A stretch of 45,198 bases of DNA from CAZFIM01 sp964519615 (lineage in GTDB: Bacteria > Chloroflexota > Dehalococcoidia > GIF9 > UBA5629), in NCBI GenBank assembly GCA_964519615.1, contig CAZFIM010000016.1:1-45198 (forward strand), read 5' to 3'. Shown here piece by piece: positions 25,938 to 34,358 of the stretch. Position 1 is the stretch's first letter, and every line of letters starts with the position of its first letter. A program made the position numbers and the translations under genes. A model generated the notes under the pieces. The model was not told the origin of the DNA and did no database searches. It saw only the letters and a list, made by a program, of their open reading frames with translations.

Positions 25938-28900
25938 TTACACACGGCGGGTCTTGAAGATGAGTATCAGGGTAACAATCACGAGGATTGCGCCGATGGC
26001 GATAATCACCCAGACCCAGATCGGGGTAACTTCCTCTGGAGGAGGCTCAGGGATCACTTCCTCAGGCTCAGCCTGGGTCATGAAGCTGAATACTGCGCTC
26101 CACTCGCTCGGTGCCGGTTCAACCGACATCACGCGCCAGAAGTAGTTGGTATTGCATTTGACGGTACCGTCGTACTGGTAAGAGGTGGTGGAAACCGTGG
26201 TTGATACCAGCGGGCTGCTCATATCAGCGTTCTCGGAGAGCTCGAACTGATATTTCGTGGTCTCTTTGAACGGTGACCATGAGAAGCATACCGGGGCATC
26301 GCACGGGCATCCGCAGCCGTTGTCAGGAGCCAGCAACTGAGGACCGTAGTACGGAGTGGTTACACGGAAACCGGCTTTGATGGTGAAAGCGCGGGTCTCG
26401 GACCACGGGCTGCGTACTGCATCATTGGTGGTCTCGTCGCGAACTCTGATCTTCCAGTAGTAGGTATGTCCGCATTCCATTGAGTAGTCAGGAGCGGCAA
26501 CCGCGCCGTTCAGGGTGGTGGTTGCCTGCGGGCTCAGGCCCTCTCCGCCGGCCAGATCGATAAGGGCAGGCGAGGTGACGCTGTAGGGCTCTACGAAGGC
26601 GTCCAGAATTCTCAGTGTGTGGGCCTCATCCTTGCTTACGTTGATCTGGTAATCGGTGGCTATGCAGAGCTGCTCCCAGGTAAAGTTGACTTCCTGGTTC
26701 CTGCCGGTGGCGGGATCGCAGCCGATGATAGCGCCGTCATCGAGGGTCAGGTCGGGCCCGACCTTGGCCAGACAGTCCTCATAGGCCCAGAGCAGACCGG
26801 CTGAGCGCAGCGCCCAGTCGACATGGGTAACGATTGCTGGGTCGACATTGACGCCAACATTATTACCGTGGCCGCTGGCGACGTTATGCTCGTTGGCATA
26901 CCAGTCGTTATCGATGGCCCAGAGGATGGGATTGGTATCCTGAGTCAGGCAGCCGCACATCTTCAGTGACTTCGGCTCGAGGGTGAAGTCAACGATGTTG
27001 TTGGCGGCCATTGTGCCGGTGATGCAGGTGCGGAAGGCGCCTGCTGCATCCATGCAGTCCCAGGCAACGTTGGGCTTGGGCACGCCGGTCAGCGGGGCAA
27101 GCGTTCTCTCCACGCCGCAGAAGTTGGTGTTGGCCGGGTTAAGTACCCAGTCAGCCGGGCCGGTCGGACCGGTGGAATCCTGCCCGAAGCGGTGGGCGGC
27201 ATAGAGGATGCCCTGTCCGGTGACGTTGTTGGAGTTGGTCTGAACGATACCGTAGTAGGAGCGGTGGGTGGTGGTGCCGTTCATCATGTCTGTCCACATC
27301 GCGCCGGAGCCTGCCGGGAAGGTGTTGCGGTAAACTTTGCCGTTGGCATGGTCGTTGCCGACGTAGACGGTATCGTTATCGTCGAAATCGGTATCCATAA
27401 TGGCATGGTGGCCGGCGACCTGAGGCGTTCCCTCCGGCAGCGAGCGGGTCAACGGGATAAATGACTGAGCGCCGTTGAGCGAGCCGTATGCGGGGAAGGC
27501 AAAGGGGCCGGTACCGATGATGAGTTTGCCCTCGGCGTATGCCTCGATGGTGTGGCCGAGCGGGCCGACGCCGGCTACGGAGTTAACCGAGCTGGACCAG
27601 GCGGTGCCGGTGTAGGGCAGTTTGTGGATGAGGTTGCCTCTGCTCAGCACGTAAAGGATGGTGCTGGACTCGGCGGCCATATCCTCGACGGCGATTCTGG
27701 GTTTGATGTTCGCCCAGTAGTCACCGTAGTCGGGAGACCAGGCCACAGCCTGAGTGTTGGCCCCGGTCGGGAACGGATGAAGTGTGCCTGCTGTATCGGC
27801 AGTGCCGAGCGCAGCGCCGTTTGCGCCGCCGGCTGCCCAGAAGACGACCTGTCCGTCCTCTTTATCGGGGGCAAGGCGCAGAATGGAGTAGTCGCTCTGC
27901 GCATCGATGCAGGTCTCTGCGGTCACGTGGCAGAGTACGCGCTCCCAGATGGAGCCGATGGGCAGCGCCGGTAGAGGCGGTGCGACCACGGCCTCGTTGT
28001 TGCTTGAGCGCCACACGCTGTCAAAGCCCTCGCAGGCGGTGCCGTTGTTGACTGATGCCAGGTAGACCGTGCTGCAGTCCTTGGAAGGAGCGACATCGGT
28101 CAGCTTGGACATTCTGGTATCGATAAGTGAGAGCTGGTTCCAGGTCTCGCCGTTGTTGCGGGTGAGACTGAAAGCAGTCTCGTCATGGATCATGAAGTTC
28201 AGGTAGCCTGACGGCCAGCCGGGAGTTGCTAAGCCTTCACCGGCGGTGAAATCACCGAGTACCGGAAGATTGAAGGCAGCGTCCATATCGGCTGCGCTGG
28301 TGACCGCGTAGGCCACGCCCTGGTCTGCATAGGTCGGAGACCATACTACCTGAGCGTTGCCCCAACTCTGCGATGCAGCGACACAGTCAGCCATGCCTGC
28401 TGCGCCCGTAGGCGGCTTCTTGGAGGCATACCAGCAGGGGTCGCCGCAGACGGTGGGCGAATCGGTGAACCATACCGGCACCGAGGCCGTGCAGGAATCG
28501 CCGAGGACCTCGCCCGCCAGCAGCTTGCCGGAGGCATAGGTGCCCCAGTAGGCGATGCTGGAGATGCGCCTGTTGGCTACGTTGGCACCGGCAACAGACC
28601 AGGTGCTGGAGCAGTCCATCAGACAGTAGAATACGCTGTCATCGAGGCGGAAGATGCCGGTGTGGGGTAATGCACCGCCTCTGGTGACTGCGTCGATAGC
28701 AACGTAAACTCTGCGCAGGCTGGAGCTCTTGCCCGAGAAATCGGAGGGGAGCTCGATGTCTGCGGTGACGATCTCGCCGATCAGCGCTGATTGACCTGCT
28801 ATTCCGCCCGGCTTGAGGACCTCATAGCCGGATTCCCAGGTGGTATCGTTGCTGGAAAGATCGTGATCGCCGAAGGTCAGCCAGGTACCGGTAGCTGCGG

Positions 28901-29723
28901 TGGTGTAAACCACCACGATGGTGGAATCGCCGTTATAGGTGGTGGAGAAGACGGCGTCGATGATATCGCCGGTAAATCCACCGCCGGTGGTTGTAGTCTG
29001 GACTTTCCAGCCGCCGAAGCCCGGCGTCTGGAGAATGCTGATGTTGTTGGTGCCGGCGCCTGTGCCGTCACGGGTGGCGACCAGGATATCACGGCCGTTG
29101 TAGTCCATGGAGATGTCCATGGCGCTGATGATATCAGTGCCTGCTACGACTGCAGGAGTCGCCGGAGGCCACTGGGTATCGGACCAGTTGTCGCCGCCGT
29201 CGGTGGACACCCAGACCTGCTGGGTGATGCCGGCGCCGTCATCAGGATCGGCTACGGCTATGGCGATAATCGCCGGATCGTCAGGGGCTATGGCCATATC
29301 CCAGCAAACGGGATTTGCCGTATTTACTGCGATCTCGCGGAAGTCAGCCCGCAGATAATCGTATTTGGCTGCGGACCAGGTGCGGCCGCCGTTGGTTGAT
29401 TTGAGCAGCACGATGTGGCTGCGCCCGGCGGGCGTCTCGAGAGCGGCACCCTGTGCCCTGACGAGTGCATACATGGTATTGCCGTCGTTGCCGACAAGCA
29501 GCTTGATGATTTCAGAGCCGCCATCATCACCGGCTACCAGTGGTGAATACAGTTCATCGGTTGATTGAGGCAGTGAATCTGGAGTGTCTACGGGAGTCCA
29601 CTCCATCAAGCCCGGGTCAGCTTCGACCGGCGCTGGACTTGCCACGCTTGCCGGTACCACGAAACTGGCAACCAGCAGCATGACTGCGAAAAGCCCAACA
29701 AAACTTGATAATTTCGCTTTCAT
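25938..29723 (-). CDS. Giant secreted S-layer-like protein with BNR/sialidase-type repeats and C-terminal anchor
   Basis: A 1261-residue protein. The signal peptide (MKAKLSSFVGLFAVMLLVAS) has cleavage near residue 29. The body is a beta-propeller-like region with BNR/Asp-box motifs (STNGGRTWS, STDGGDNWS, TRNNGETWN) and regularly spaced Cys. Two FN3-like domains follow toward the C-terminus (CIATDYQINVSKDE, CFSWSPFKETTKYQFELSE). It ends with an acidic Pro-rich linker (EEVIPEPPPEEVTP), one membrane helix and FKTRRV. This architecture, with a structured leader, a strong GGAGG site and a strong terminator, suggests an abundant cell-surface or S-layer-like protein; that role is inferred. There is no evidence for sialidase activity. 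Confidence 0.88.
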   Translation of the reverse strand: MKAKLSSFVGLFAVMLLVASFVVPASVASPAPVEADPGLMEWTPVDTPDSLPQSTDELYSPLVAGDDGGSEIIKLLVGNDGNTMYALVRAQGAALETPAGRSHIVLLKSTNGGRTWSAAKYDYLRADFREIAVNTANPVCWDMAIAPDDPAIIAIAVADPDDGAGITQQVWVSTDGGDNWSDTQWPPATPAVVAGTDIISAMDISMDYNGRDILVATRDGTGAGTNNISILQTPGFGGWKVQTTTTGGGFTGDIIDAVFSTTYNGDSTIVVVYTTAATGTWLTFGDHDLSSNDTTWESGYEVLKPGGIAGQSALIGEIVTADIELPSDFSGKSSSLRRVYVAIDAVTRGGALPHTGIFRLDDSVFYCLMDCSSTWSVAGANVANRRISSIAYWGTYASGKLLAGEVLGDSCTASVPVWFTDSPTVCGDPCWYASKKPPTGAAGMADCVAASQSWGNAQVVWSPTYADQGVAYAVTSAADMDAAFNLPVLGDFTAGEGLATPGWPSGYLNFMIHDETAFSLTRNNGETWNQLSLIDTRMSKLTDVAPSKDCSTVYLASVNNGTACEGFDSVWRSSNNEAVVAPPLPALPIGSIWERVLCHVTAETCIDAQSDYSILRLAPDKEDGQVVFWAAGGANGAALGTADTAGTLHPFPTGANTQAVAWSPDYGDYWANIKPRIAVEDMAAESSTILYVLSRGNLIHKLPYTGTAWSSSVNSVAGVGPLGHTIEAYAEGKLIIGTGPFAFPAYGSLNGAQSFIPLTRSLPEGTPQVAGHHAIMDTDFDDNDTVYVGNDHANGKVYRNTFPAGSGAMWTDMMNGTTTHRSYYGIVQTNSNNVTGQGILYAAHRFGQDSTGPTGPADWVLNPANTNFCGVERTLAPLTGVPKPNVAWDCMDAAGAFRTCITGTMAANNIVDFTLEPKSLKMCGCLTQDTNPILWAIDNDWYANEHNVASGHGNNVGVNVDPAIVTHVDWALRSAGLLWAYEDCLAKVGPDLTLDDGAIIGCDPATGRNQEVNFTWEQLCIATDYQINVSKDEAHTLRILDAFVEPYSVTSPALIDLAGGEGLSPQATTTLNGAVAAPDYSMECGHTYYWKIRVRDETTNDAVRSPWSETRAFTIKAGFRVTTPYYGPQLLAPDNGCGCPCDAPVCFSWSPFKETTKYQFELSENADMSSPLVSTTVSTTSYQYDGTVKCNTNYFWRVMSVEPAPSEWSAVFSFMTQAEPEEVIPEPPPEEVTPIWVWVIIAIGAILVIVTLILIFKTRRV

Positions 29724-29743
29724 TATTCCTCCTACGTTTTAAA

Positions 29744-29793
29744 CCCCGGAATTATATTTATATTTTTCCGGGGACTTTCGGTAAGTACTTACC
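29744..29793 (-). promoter_or_regulatory. Structured 5' leader of the giant surface-protein gene: hairpin plus 14-bp palindrome
   Basis: CCCCGGAA (29744-29751) and TTCCGGGG (29766-29773) form an 8-bp stem around an A/T-only 14-base loop, just upstream of the GGAGG site and ATG at 29723. Next to it GGTAAGTACTTACC (29780-29793) is a perfect palindrome. The hairpin could stabilise a highly expressed mRNA, and the palindrome could be an operator. No clear -35/-10 pair was found nearby. Confidence 0.55.
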
Positions 29794-29816
29794 TACTACC
29801 TCCAGTTTTGGAAATT

Positions 29817-29870
29817 GGAATCCCAAGAAACGGGAATCTATTTGGAACCCCAAAAAGCGGGAATCTATTC
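29817..29870. repeat. Two tandem 27-bp repeats
   Basis: Units 29817-29843 and 29844-29870 are adjacent and identical at 24 of 27 positions. Each begins TGGAA and ends GGGAATCTATT. They lie upstream of the giant surface-protein gene. Confidence 0.8.
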
Positions 29871-29906
29871 TCTTATTAATGAGCAATTTTGAGCCCTCCC
29901 ACCAGG

Positions 29907-30017
29907 CTACTCCCCAGGGCGTCCGTAGTGGCTACAGACGTAAGGCTTTATGTCCCGGAGCCAGGACTGCGCGGTCTTGCCCCGGCAGGTCTTCAGCCCG
30001 CCCGGGCACTCCCTCAT
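29907..30017 (-). CDS. Small 36-residue Cys-containing protein with strong ribosome-binding site
   Basis: On the minus strand an ATG at 30017 is preceded by AAAGGAGGTGGT, one of the best Shine-Dalgarno matches in the window. The frame encodes a basic peptide starting MRECPGGLKTCRGKTAQSW and ending YVCSHYGRPGE, with three Cys and one His that could bind a metal. No family is recognised. It lies between the giant surface-protein gene and a repeat-rich gap, transcribed in the same direction as that gene. Translation is likely from the site; function is unknown. Confidence 0.5.
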   Translation of the reverse strand: MRECPGGLKTCRGKTAQSWLRDIKPYVCSHYGRPGE

Positions 30018-30408
30018 GGGCACCACCTCCTTTCAAGGTGTAATATCCCCTCACCGCCGCCGCAAACCACCATTAACAGAGCATAGATAGCTCTGTCTGC
30101 GACATATTGTATCATGTATGTCAAGCCCCTGTCTCTATAGTGAGCCTGACTGCAATTATATCTATCCCTGTCCCTCATAACAGCACTCATCCAAGATTAG
30201 TCTACAGGGAAAGCGCTATACGCATATCGGCAATAAGTCCGATTTTTGGTCGGAAAAAAGGCTGATTTGTGGGTAGACCCGCACGCGGGCCTCAGCGTGC
30301 GGCATACTGCCGCCGCACCGGACGTGTGGTCTGTCACCGCTATTTGCAGCCGCAATAAATGAATGACATAATGAGGCCTTAGATCAGCTTAATAGAGTGA
30401 AACATCCC
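30018..30408. other. Gap without a gene, upstream of the GIY-YIG gene
   Basis: No coding frame is convincing. It contains one copy (30318-30340) of a 23-bp direct repeat (CCGGACGTGTGG...CTGTCA) whose second copy is at 30970-30992, and a small inverted repeat TCCGA...TCGGA near 30228. A possible weak promoter for the GIY-YIG gene is TTGCAG, 17 bases, CATAAT, near 30344-30373. Confidence 0.4.
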
Positions 30409-30696
30409 ATGAGCAAGCAGTATTACGTCTATATCATGACCAACAGCGGCAATAGTGTCCTCTATACCGGCGTAACCGGAGATTTAAAGAAAAGGGCATT
30501 TCAGCATGAAGGAAGGCAAACAGCAGGATTCACAAGGAAATATAACGTTCACAAACTGGTATATTACGAGGTCTGTTCAGATGTACTTAGCGCTATTGAG
30601 CGGGAAAAACAAATAAAGGCCGCAAGACGGGCAAAAAAGCTGGACATGATCAAGGGCTTCAATCCCAACTGGAGCGATTTGAAGAAGCAGTTGTAG
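30409..30696 (+). CDS. GIY-YIG domain nuclease-like protein (UPF0213/YhbQ type)
   Basis: A 95-residue single-domain GIY-YIG protein: YYVYIMTNSGN, VLYTGVTGDLKKRAFQHE, the catalytic Arg/Glu region FTRKYNVHKLVYYE and AIEREKQIKAARRAKKLDMI. Such short proteins are common, mostly chromosomal and of unclear DNA-processing role. ATG 30409 (MSKQYYVYIM) is preferred to the upstream GTG 30397. It is the only plus-strand gene between 17.1 and 32.6 kb and sits between repeats. Confidence 0.9.
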   Translation: MSKQYYVYIMTNSGNSVLYTGVTGDLKKRAFQHEGRQTAGFTRKYNVHKLVYYEVCSDVLSAIEREKQIKAARRAKKLDMIKGFNPNWSDLKKQL

Positions 30697-30743
30697 GCCA
30701 GCCATCCTATTGTCGCGGGTATAAAGCCGCATAAAGCAATTCC

Positions 30744-30945
30744 TGTCATCGCGAGGAGTCCGCCGGCAGGCGGACGACGTGGCGATCTGCTCCAATGGCT
30801 TCAACACGGTCAACACCACCGGCACAGAGTTGATCCTGATTATGTAATATAACTCAGTACCGCGCCGTACGCTTGAAAAAAGTGAAGGCCGCCTGTGCAG
30901 ATTGCCATCCGCCTGAGGCGGACCTGAGGCGGATTCGCAATGACA
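30744..30945. repeat. MITE-like element with imperfect terminal inverted repeats
   Basis: The left arm (30744-30790) begins TGTCATCGCGA and ends GGCGATCTGC. The right arm (30897-30945), reverse-complemented, begins TGTCATTGCGA and ends GGCAATCTGC, and both arms carry an internal CCGCC hairpin. The core of about 105 bases encodes nothing. A third arm-like copy is at 25834-25860. No transposase is present in the window. The 378-base gap 30697-31074 contains no gene. Confidence 0.65.
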
Positions 30946-30969
30946 CCGTAGAAGGGTCCTGTCGCCGCG

Positions 30970-30992
30970 CCGGACGTGTGGCCTGTCATCGC
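30970..30992 (+). repeat. 23-bp direct repeat (partner at 30318-30340)
   Basis: CCGGACGTGTGG followed by (C/T)CTGTCA(T/C)CGC occurs here and 650 bases earlier, with two mismatches. The two copies flank the GIY-YIG gene and the MITE-like element. Confidence 0.65.
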
Positions 30993-31074
30993 AATGACAT
31001 AATAGTGGCATACTGCTGTTTGCTTGTGGAATGTTGCTCTAAAGGTATGCCGCTCTATATATAGAGGTAAGGTG

Positions 31075-32367
31075 CTAGTTGTAGTACTCGCTTAAGCGGC
31101 GGAAGAAGGTGCGGATAAGCAGGACAAAGACGATCAGGAATATGACCGCACCCGCGACGATGCTCCAGATGGAGATAAAGCCCACTTTAAAAGGATACGG
31201 TGAAATGCTCCATTCGCTCTCATTGCCTGCGCCGTCGATAGCCTTTACCCGCCAGTAATAGGTACCCGGCTCGATAGTTGCCGTGCATCTGCTCTCCGTC
31301 AGGTCAGCCTTTTTCATGCCCGGCTTGAGCGGGAAGAAATTGAGGTTCTCCGCTATCTCCACCACATAGGTGACGCCGCTGGCATCGGATACTTCGCTCC
31401 AGGTGAAGGTTACCAGTTGAGAGCCGAACCAGCCGAACCTCTGATCCTTGGGGCCGATGGGTATGGGTTTATCGGGAGCCTCGCCTTCCAGGTCCATGCC
31501 GAAGGTCTCGCTGTTGCCGGCGGCATCGGTAACGGTAACGATATGGTTGACCAGCGAGCTTTCCGGCACCTTGAACTCATAGCTGAAGGTGCCGTTCTCG
31601 TCGGTGGTGGGCGAGTCAGCGATGCGGATATCATCGTACATAACCTCAAGCTCGCTTGAGGGGGCAAACCCTTTGCCCGCCACTACCGCGGTAGAGCCGA
31701 TCTCGGGATTCTCCGGCTCAAGGGTGATAAACGGTATGATCTCCATCACTGCCGATGCCGTATCCGTATAAAGTTTGGGCGAATCGGCCGTGAATTTATG
31801 GGAGCCGGCCGCCAGATCCGGCGCGGTATACTCGACCGTAAACGTGCCCGTCTCATCGGGTGTAAAGGTCAGGGCTGTCTGCTCGTCGTTGAAGGTAATG
31901 GTGCCGCTGTCATCAGGGACGAAGCCGTATCCGCTAATGGTGACATTCCCGCCCGGCTTGACCGTCCTGGGCTTCACATCCAGGCTGGGGGCAATTTCAA
32001 AATATTCACCTATAGGCTTATCGCGAACGCGCACGAACTGGACGTACATCTTTCCATATTTGGCTTCGGGCACGGTGAAACTAACGGCAACACTTGTCTC
32101 CCCTCTGGCTATAGTGCCTGTTTTGAGTACCGTGTATTTGGAATCTTCCAATCCCGGCGCAGGGCCCCAGCGCAAGGTGTAATCGCCGTCCAGCGAAAAA
32201 CCGGAACTGCTTACGGAAAAAGTGGCAACGGTGCCTACTTTGCCGTAGCTAGGGGTCAAACTGACCCCGCAGCCTCCATCGCCTCAGCCGTCTGCGTTTA
32301 CTGCGGCCGGCGTCATCATGAAGGCGCACAGCAGCAGCAGCACAACTATATGCAGTTTAAGCTTCAT
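31075..32367 (-). CDS. IPT/FN3 surface protein interrupted by an in-frame TGA after the signal peptide
   Basis: From ATG 32367 the frame encodes a signal peptide (MKLKLHIVVLLLLCAFMMTP, ending VNADG), then TGA (32284-32286), then runs on without a shift for about 400 residues: GDGGCGVSLTPSYGKVGT, two or three IPT-like repeats (KPGGNVTISGYGFVPDD, EIGSTAVVAGKGFAPSS), an FN3-like domain (FTWSEVSDASGVTYVVEIAE, GTYYWRVKAIDGAGNESEW), and a membrane helix with a basic tail. It parallels the protein at 18473-20260. An intact consensus promoter precedes the ATG. Explanations are a recent nonsense mutation, a sequencing error, or selenocysteine insertion; a SECIS-like hairpin follows the TGA. If translation restarted inside, the product would lack a signal peptide. 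Confidence 0.75.
32252..32268 (-). other. SECIS-like hairpin downstream of the in-frame TGA
   Basis: On the minus strand GGGGTCA-GTT-TGACCCC forms a perfect 7-bp stem with a three-base loop beginning with G. It starts 15 bases after the TGA, which puts the loop 22 bases after it. This fits the general bacterial SECIS layout (stem-loop 16-37 bases past UGA, G at the loop start). The hairpin may be coincidental. Confidence 0.35.
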
Positions 32368-32374
32368 GCCGTAA

Positions 32375-32403
32375 TTTATAGACGTTTTTATTTGCTTTGT
32401 CAA
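32375..32403 (-). promoter_or_regulatory. Promoter of the interrupted IPT/FN3 gene
   Basis: On the minus strand: TTGACA (32398-32403), 17 bases, TATAAA (32375-32380). The predicted start of transcription coincides with the ATG at 32367, and there is no Shine-Dalgarno, so the mRNA is probably leaderless. The promoter shows no decay, which argues against an old pseudogene. Confidence 0.72.
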
Positions 32404-32640
32404 ATATCGGTATCGCTTTGCGAGGTAGTGTAACAGGGCATTCATATACAACGGTTGACAACGTACAGGCAGGAAAGAAAGGCCTGTGCCGCACAGGCTG
32501 CCTTCACTGTCTTCAAGCGTCCGGCGCGGCACGGAGCTATATGAGGCGGTCGAGGTTGACTCTGCCCCGGCGGCGGTGACAGAAAACCCGTATCAGGCTC
32601 TGAAAACAAATATTCTTATACGATAGGCGACAAAACTCTC

Positions 32641-32669
32641 TTGAGAAACTAGAACAAATGTACTAATAT
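32641..32669 (+). promoter_or_regulatory. Promoter of phage block 2 with the same SOS-box-like operator
   Basis: TTGAGA (32641-32646), 17 bases, TAATAT (32664-32669). AGAACAAATGTACT (32651-32664) occupies the spacer at the same register as in the promoter at 10662-10690. The ATG of the HTH gene lies ten bases after the -10, so this mRNA too is nearly leaderless. The shared register makes chance resemblance unlikely. Confidence 0.68.
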
Positions 32670-32679
32670 TGTTGCCGTT

Positions 32680-32955
32680 ATGGTTGTAAGCGATACTGAC
32701 CTGCTCCCTGAGGATGTTCACTGGCGGGATGAGGGGTGCGAGTTTTTCCCCTCCTGCCTCAACTGCCCGCTGGAGCGCTGCATCGAAGAGGAGCCTGACG
32801 GCAGAAGGCGGCTCAAGAAGCTGGCGCGGATGCGGTATATCGAGGGTTTGAGGCGTGCCGGCCGAAGCCCGGCGGAAATAGCCCGCGGTATCGGCGTGAG
32901 CATCAGGACAGTTCAGCGAGCGCTTGCTGCCGCCAAAGAGGAGGCGCGGCGGTGA
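32680..32955 (+). CDS. Cys-cluster helix-turn-helix protein at head of phage block 2
   Basis: A 91-residue protein. The N-terminal half has four Cys in CEFFPSCLNCPLERC, likely a small zinc or structural site. The C-terminal half is a helix-turn-helix of sigma-region-4 or resolvase type (LRRAGRSPAEIARGIGVSIRTVQRAL). It is probably a DNA-binding regulator of the virion genes or a packaging-initiation (small terminase-like) protein. Its 3' end overlaps the portal start (GTGA). Confidence 0.75.
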   Translation: MVVSDTDLLPEDVHWRDEGCEFFPSCLNCPLERCIEEEPDGRRRLKKLARMRYIEGLRRAGRSPAEIARGIGVSIRTVQRALAAAKEEARR

Positions 32956-34331
32956 GCGAACTTACGCCTTCGGAGCTGCCGCAGATGGACCGCGTGCGCT
33001 TTAACCGCTACCGTCAGAACCTGGAGTTTTACCGGGGCAACCAGTGGAGTGAGCGCTCTCGCAGCAGGCAACTGGTCTTCAACTATACCAGAACGGCTGT
33101 CGATAAAATCACCAGCTATTTGATGCAGGGCATGGGTTTTGCCTGCCAGCCTGCGGACGGCACCGCCGAGGCCGCGGAGGCGGCGCGTGAGGCCGAGCAG
33201 CTTCTCTACCGGGTCTATGAAGAGAATAACCTGGCGGAGATGGACTATGAGACGGAGATGGATGCCGCCATCCTCGGCGACGGCTGCTACAAGGTGACCT
33301 GGGATACGCGTGAGGGCAGGGTAAGGATCACTTCTCCCGATGTGGCCGGTCTCTATGCCTGGTGGCTGGGAGACGACCTGGCCCGGGTGTGGCGGGTGGC
33401 CTCGCGCTATCAGCTGGGCAGGGAGGAGATAGCCATGCTCTATAATATCCGCATCTCCGCTAAAAACGCCGTGCTCACCGAGATATGGCAGCCCGGCCGT
33501 TTCCAGCTTTTTCTTAATAACGACATCATCGATGACAAGCCCAATCCGTACGGCTTTATACCTTTCGTAATATTCCCCAATATAAGGGAGCCGAAGCACT
33601 TCTGGGGCGTTTCCGATATTCCCCAACTGACTGAAGCTCAGCGGGAATTGAACCGGGCTCTTACCCAGCTTTCACGCATACTGGAAGTTTCGGGCAATCC
33701 TGTTGCCGTTCTGGAGGGGGTGGAATCTTCACAGGATATTAAAGTACAGCCGGGTGCGGTGTGGAACCTTCCCGAGGAATCGAAAGCCTATCTGCTGGAC
33801 CTGCTTCAGGGCGGGGGAATCCGCCTGCACATAGATTACATAGACCTGATCTACCGCTGTCTGCACGATATCAGCGAAGCGCCCAGAGCTGCCTACGGAG
33901 GTCTGGAGCGGGAGCTTTCCGGCACAGCGCTGGAGGTGGAGATGCAGAGCCTGCTGCAAAAGGTCGGCAGGAAGCGTACCATCCGCTCTTCCGCCTATGC
34001 GCTCAGGAACCGCATGATACTGCAGTTGTATAAAAAGTACACAGGCCGGGACCTGACAAATGTTGCGCAGCGCATAATCTGGGGTACGGTGCTGCCTCAG
34101 GACCGGGCGCGCGAGGCAAGGAACGAGCAGCTTCTGGTAGAGACAGGCGTGCATTCACGCAGGACGGCTATGGATGAGATGGGGATACGGGATCCTGAGA
34201 AGGAGTTCGAGCGCTGGATGGAGGAGAGGCGCCGCATTCTGGAGATGAATCACAGGTATCAGGCAGGGGCTGTGAGCACAGGCGCAAGGGAGCATTCGAG
34301 CTCCGCAGAGACAGCTTATGTGCCCCAATAG
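32952..34331 (+). CDS. Phage portal protein
   Basis: A 459-residue portal, the dodecameric gate at one capsid vertex through which DNA is packaged. Typical features are the N-terminal FYRGNQWSERSRSRQLVFNYTRTAVDKITSYLMQG, the central DIPQLTEAQRELNRALTQLSR and the SGTALEVEMQSLL helix region. It starts at a GTG overlapping the HTH gene stop. Length is normal for siphophage portals. Its usual partner, terminase, is encoded 20 kb upstream. Confidence 0.88.
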   Translation: MSELTPSELPQMDRVRFNRYRQNLEFYRGNQWSERSRSRQLVFNYTRTAVDKITSYLMQGMGFACQPADGTAEAAEAAREAEQLLYRVYEENNLAEMDYETEMDAAILGDGCYKVTWDTREGRVRITSPDVAGLYAWWLGDDLARVWRVASRYQLGREEIAMLYNIRISAKNAVLTEIWQPGRFQLFLNNDIIDDKPNPYGFIPFVIFPNIREPKHFWGVSDIPQLTEAQRELNRALTQLSRILEVSGNPVAVLEGVESSQDIKVQPGAVWNLPEESKAYLLDLLQGGGIRLHIDYIDLIYRCLHDISEAPRAAYGGLERELSGTALEVEMQSLLQKVGRKRTIRSSAYALRNRMILQLYKKYTGRDLTNVAQRIIWGTVLPQDRAREARNEQLLVETGVHSRRTAMDEMGIRDPEKEFERWMEERRRILEMNHRYQAGAVSTGAREHSSSAETAYVPQ

Positions 34332-34358
34332 CGACAAGAGAGCAAAAGGAGGAGATAC

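Noticed and set aside
29817..29870. Tandem repeats considered as a CRISPR array
   Set aside because: The two 27-bp units are directly adjacent with no spacers, and no cas genes are present.
30224..30250. TCCGA...TCGGA inverted repeat with an A run, considered as a terminator
   Set aside because: Only five base pairs, and the A run is on the wrong side for either adjacent gene.
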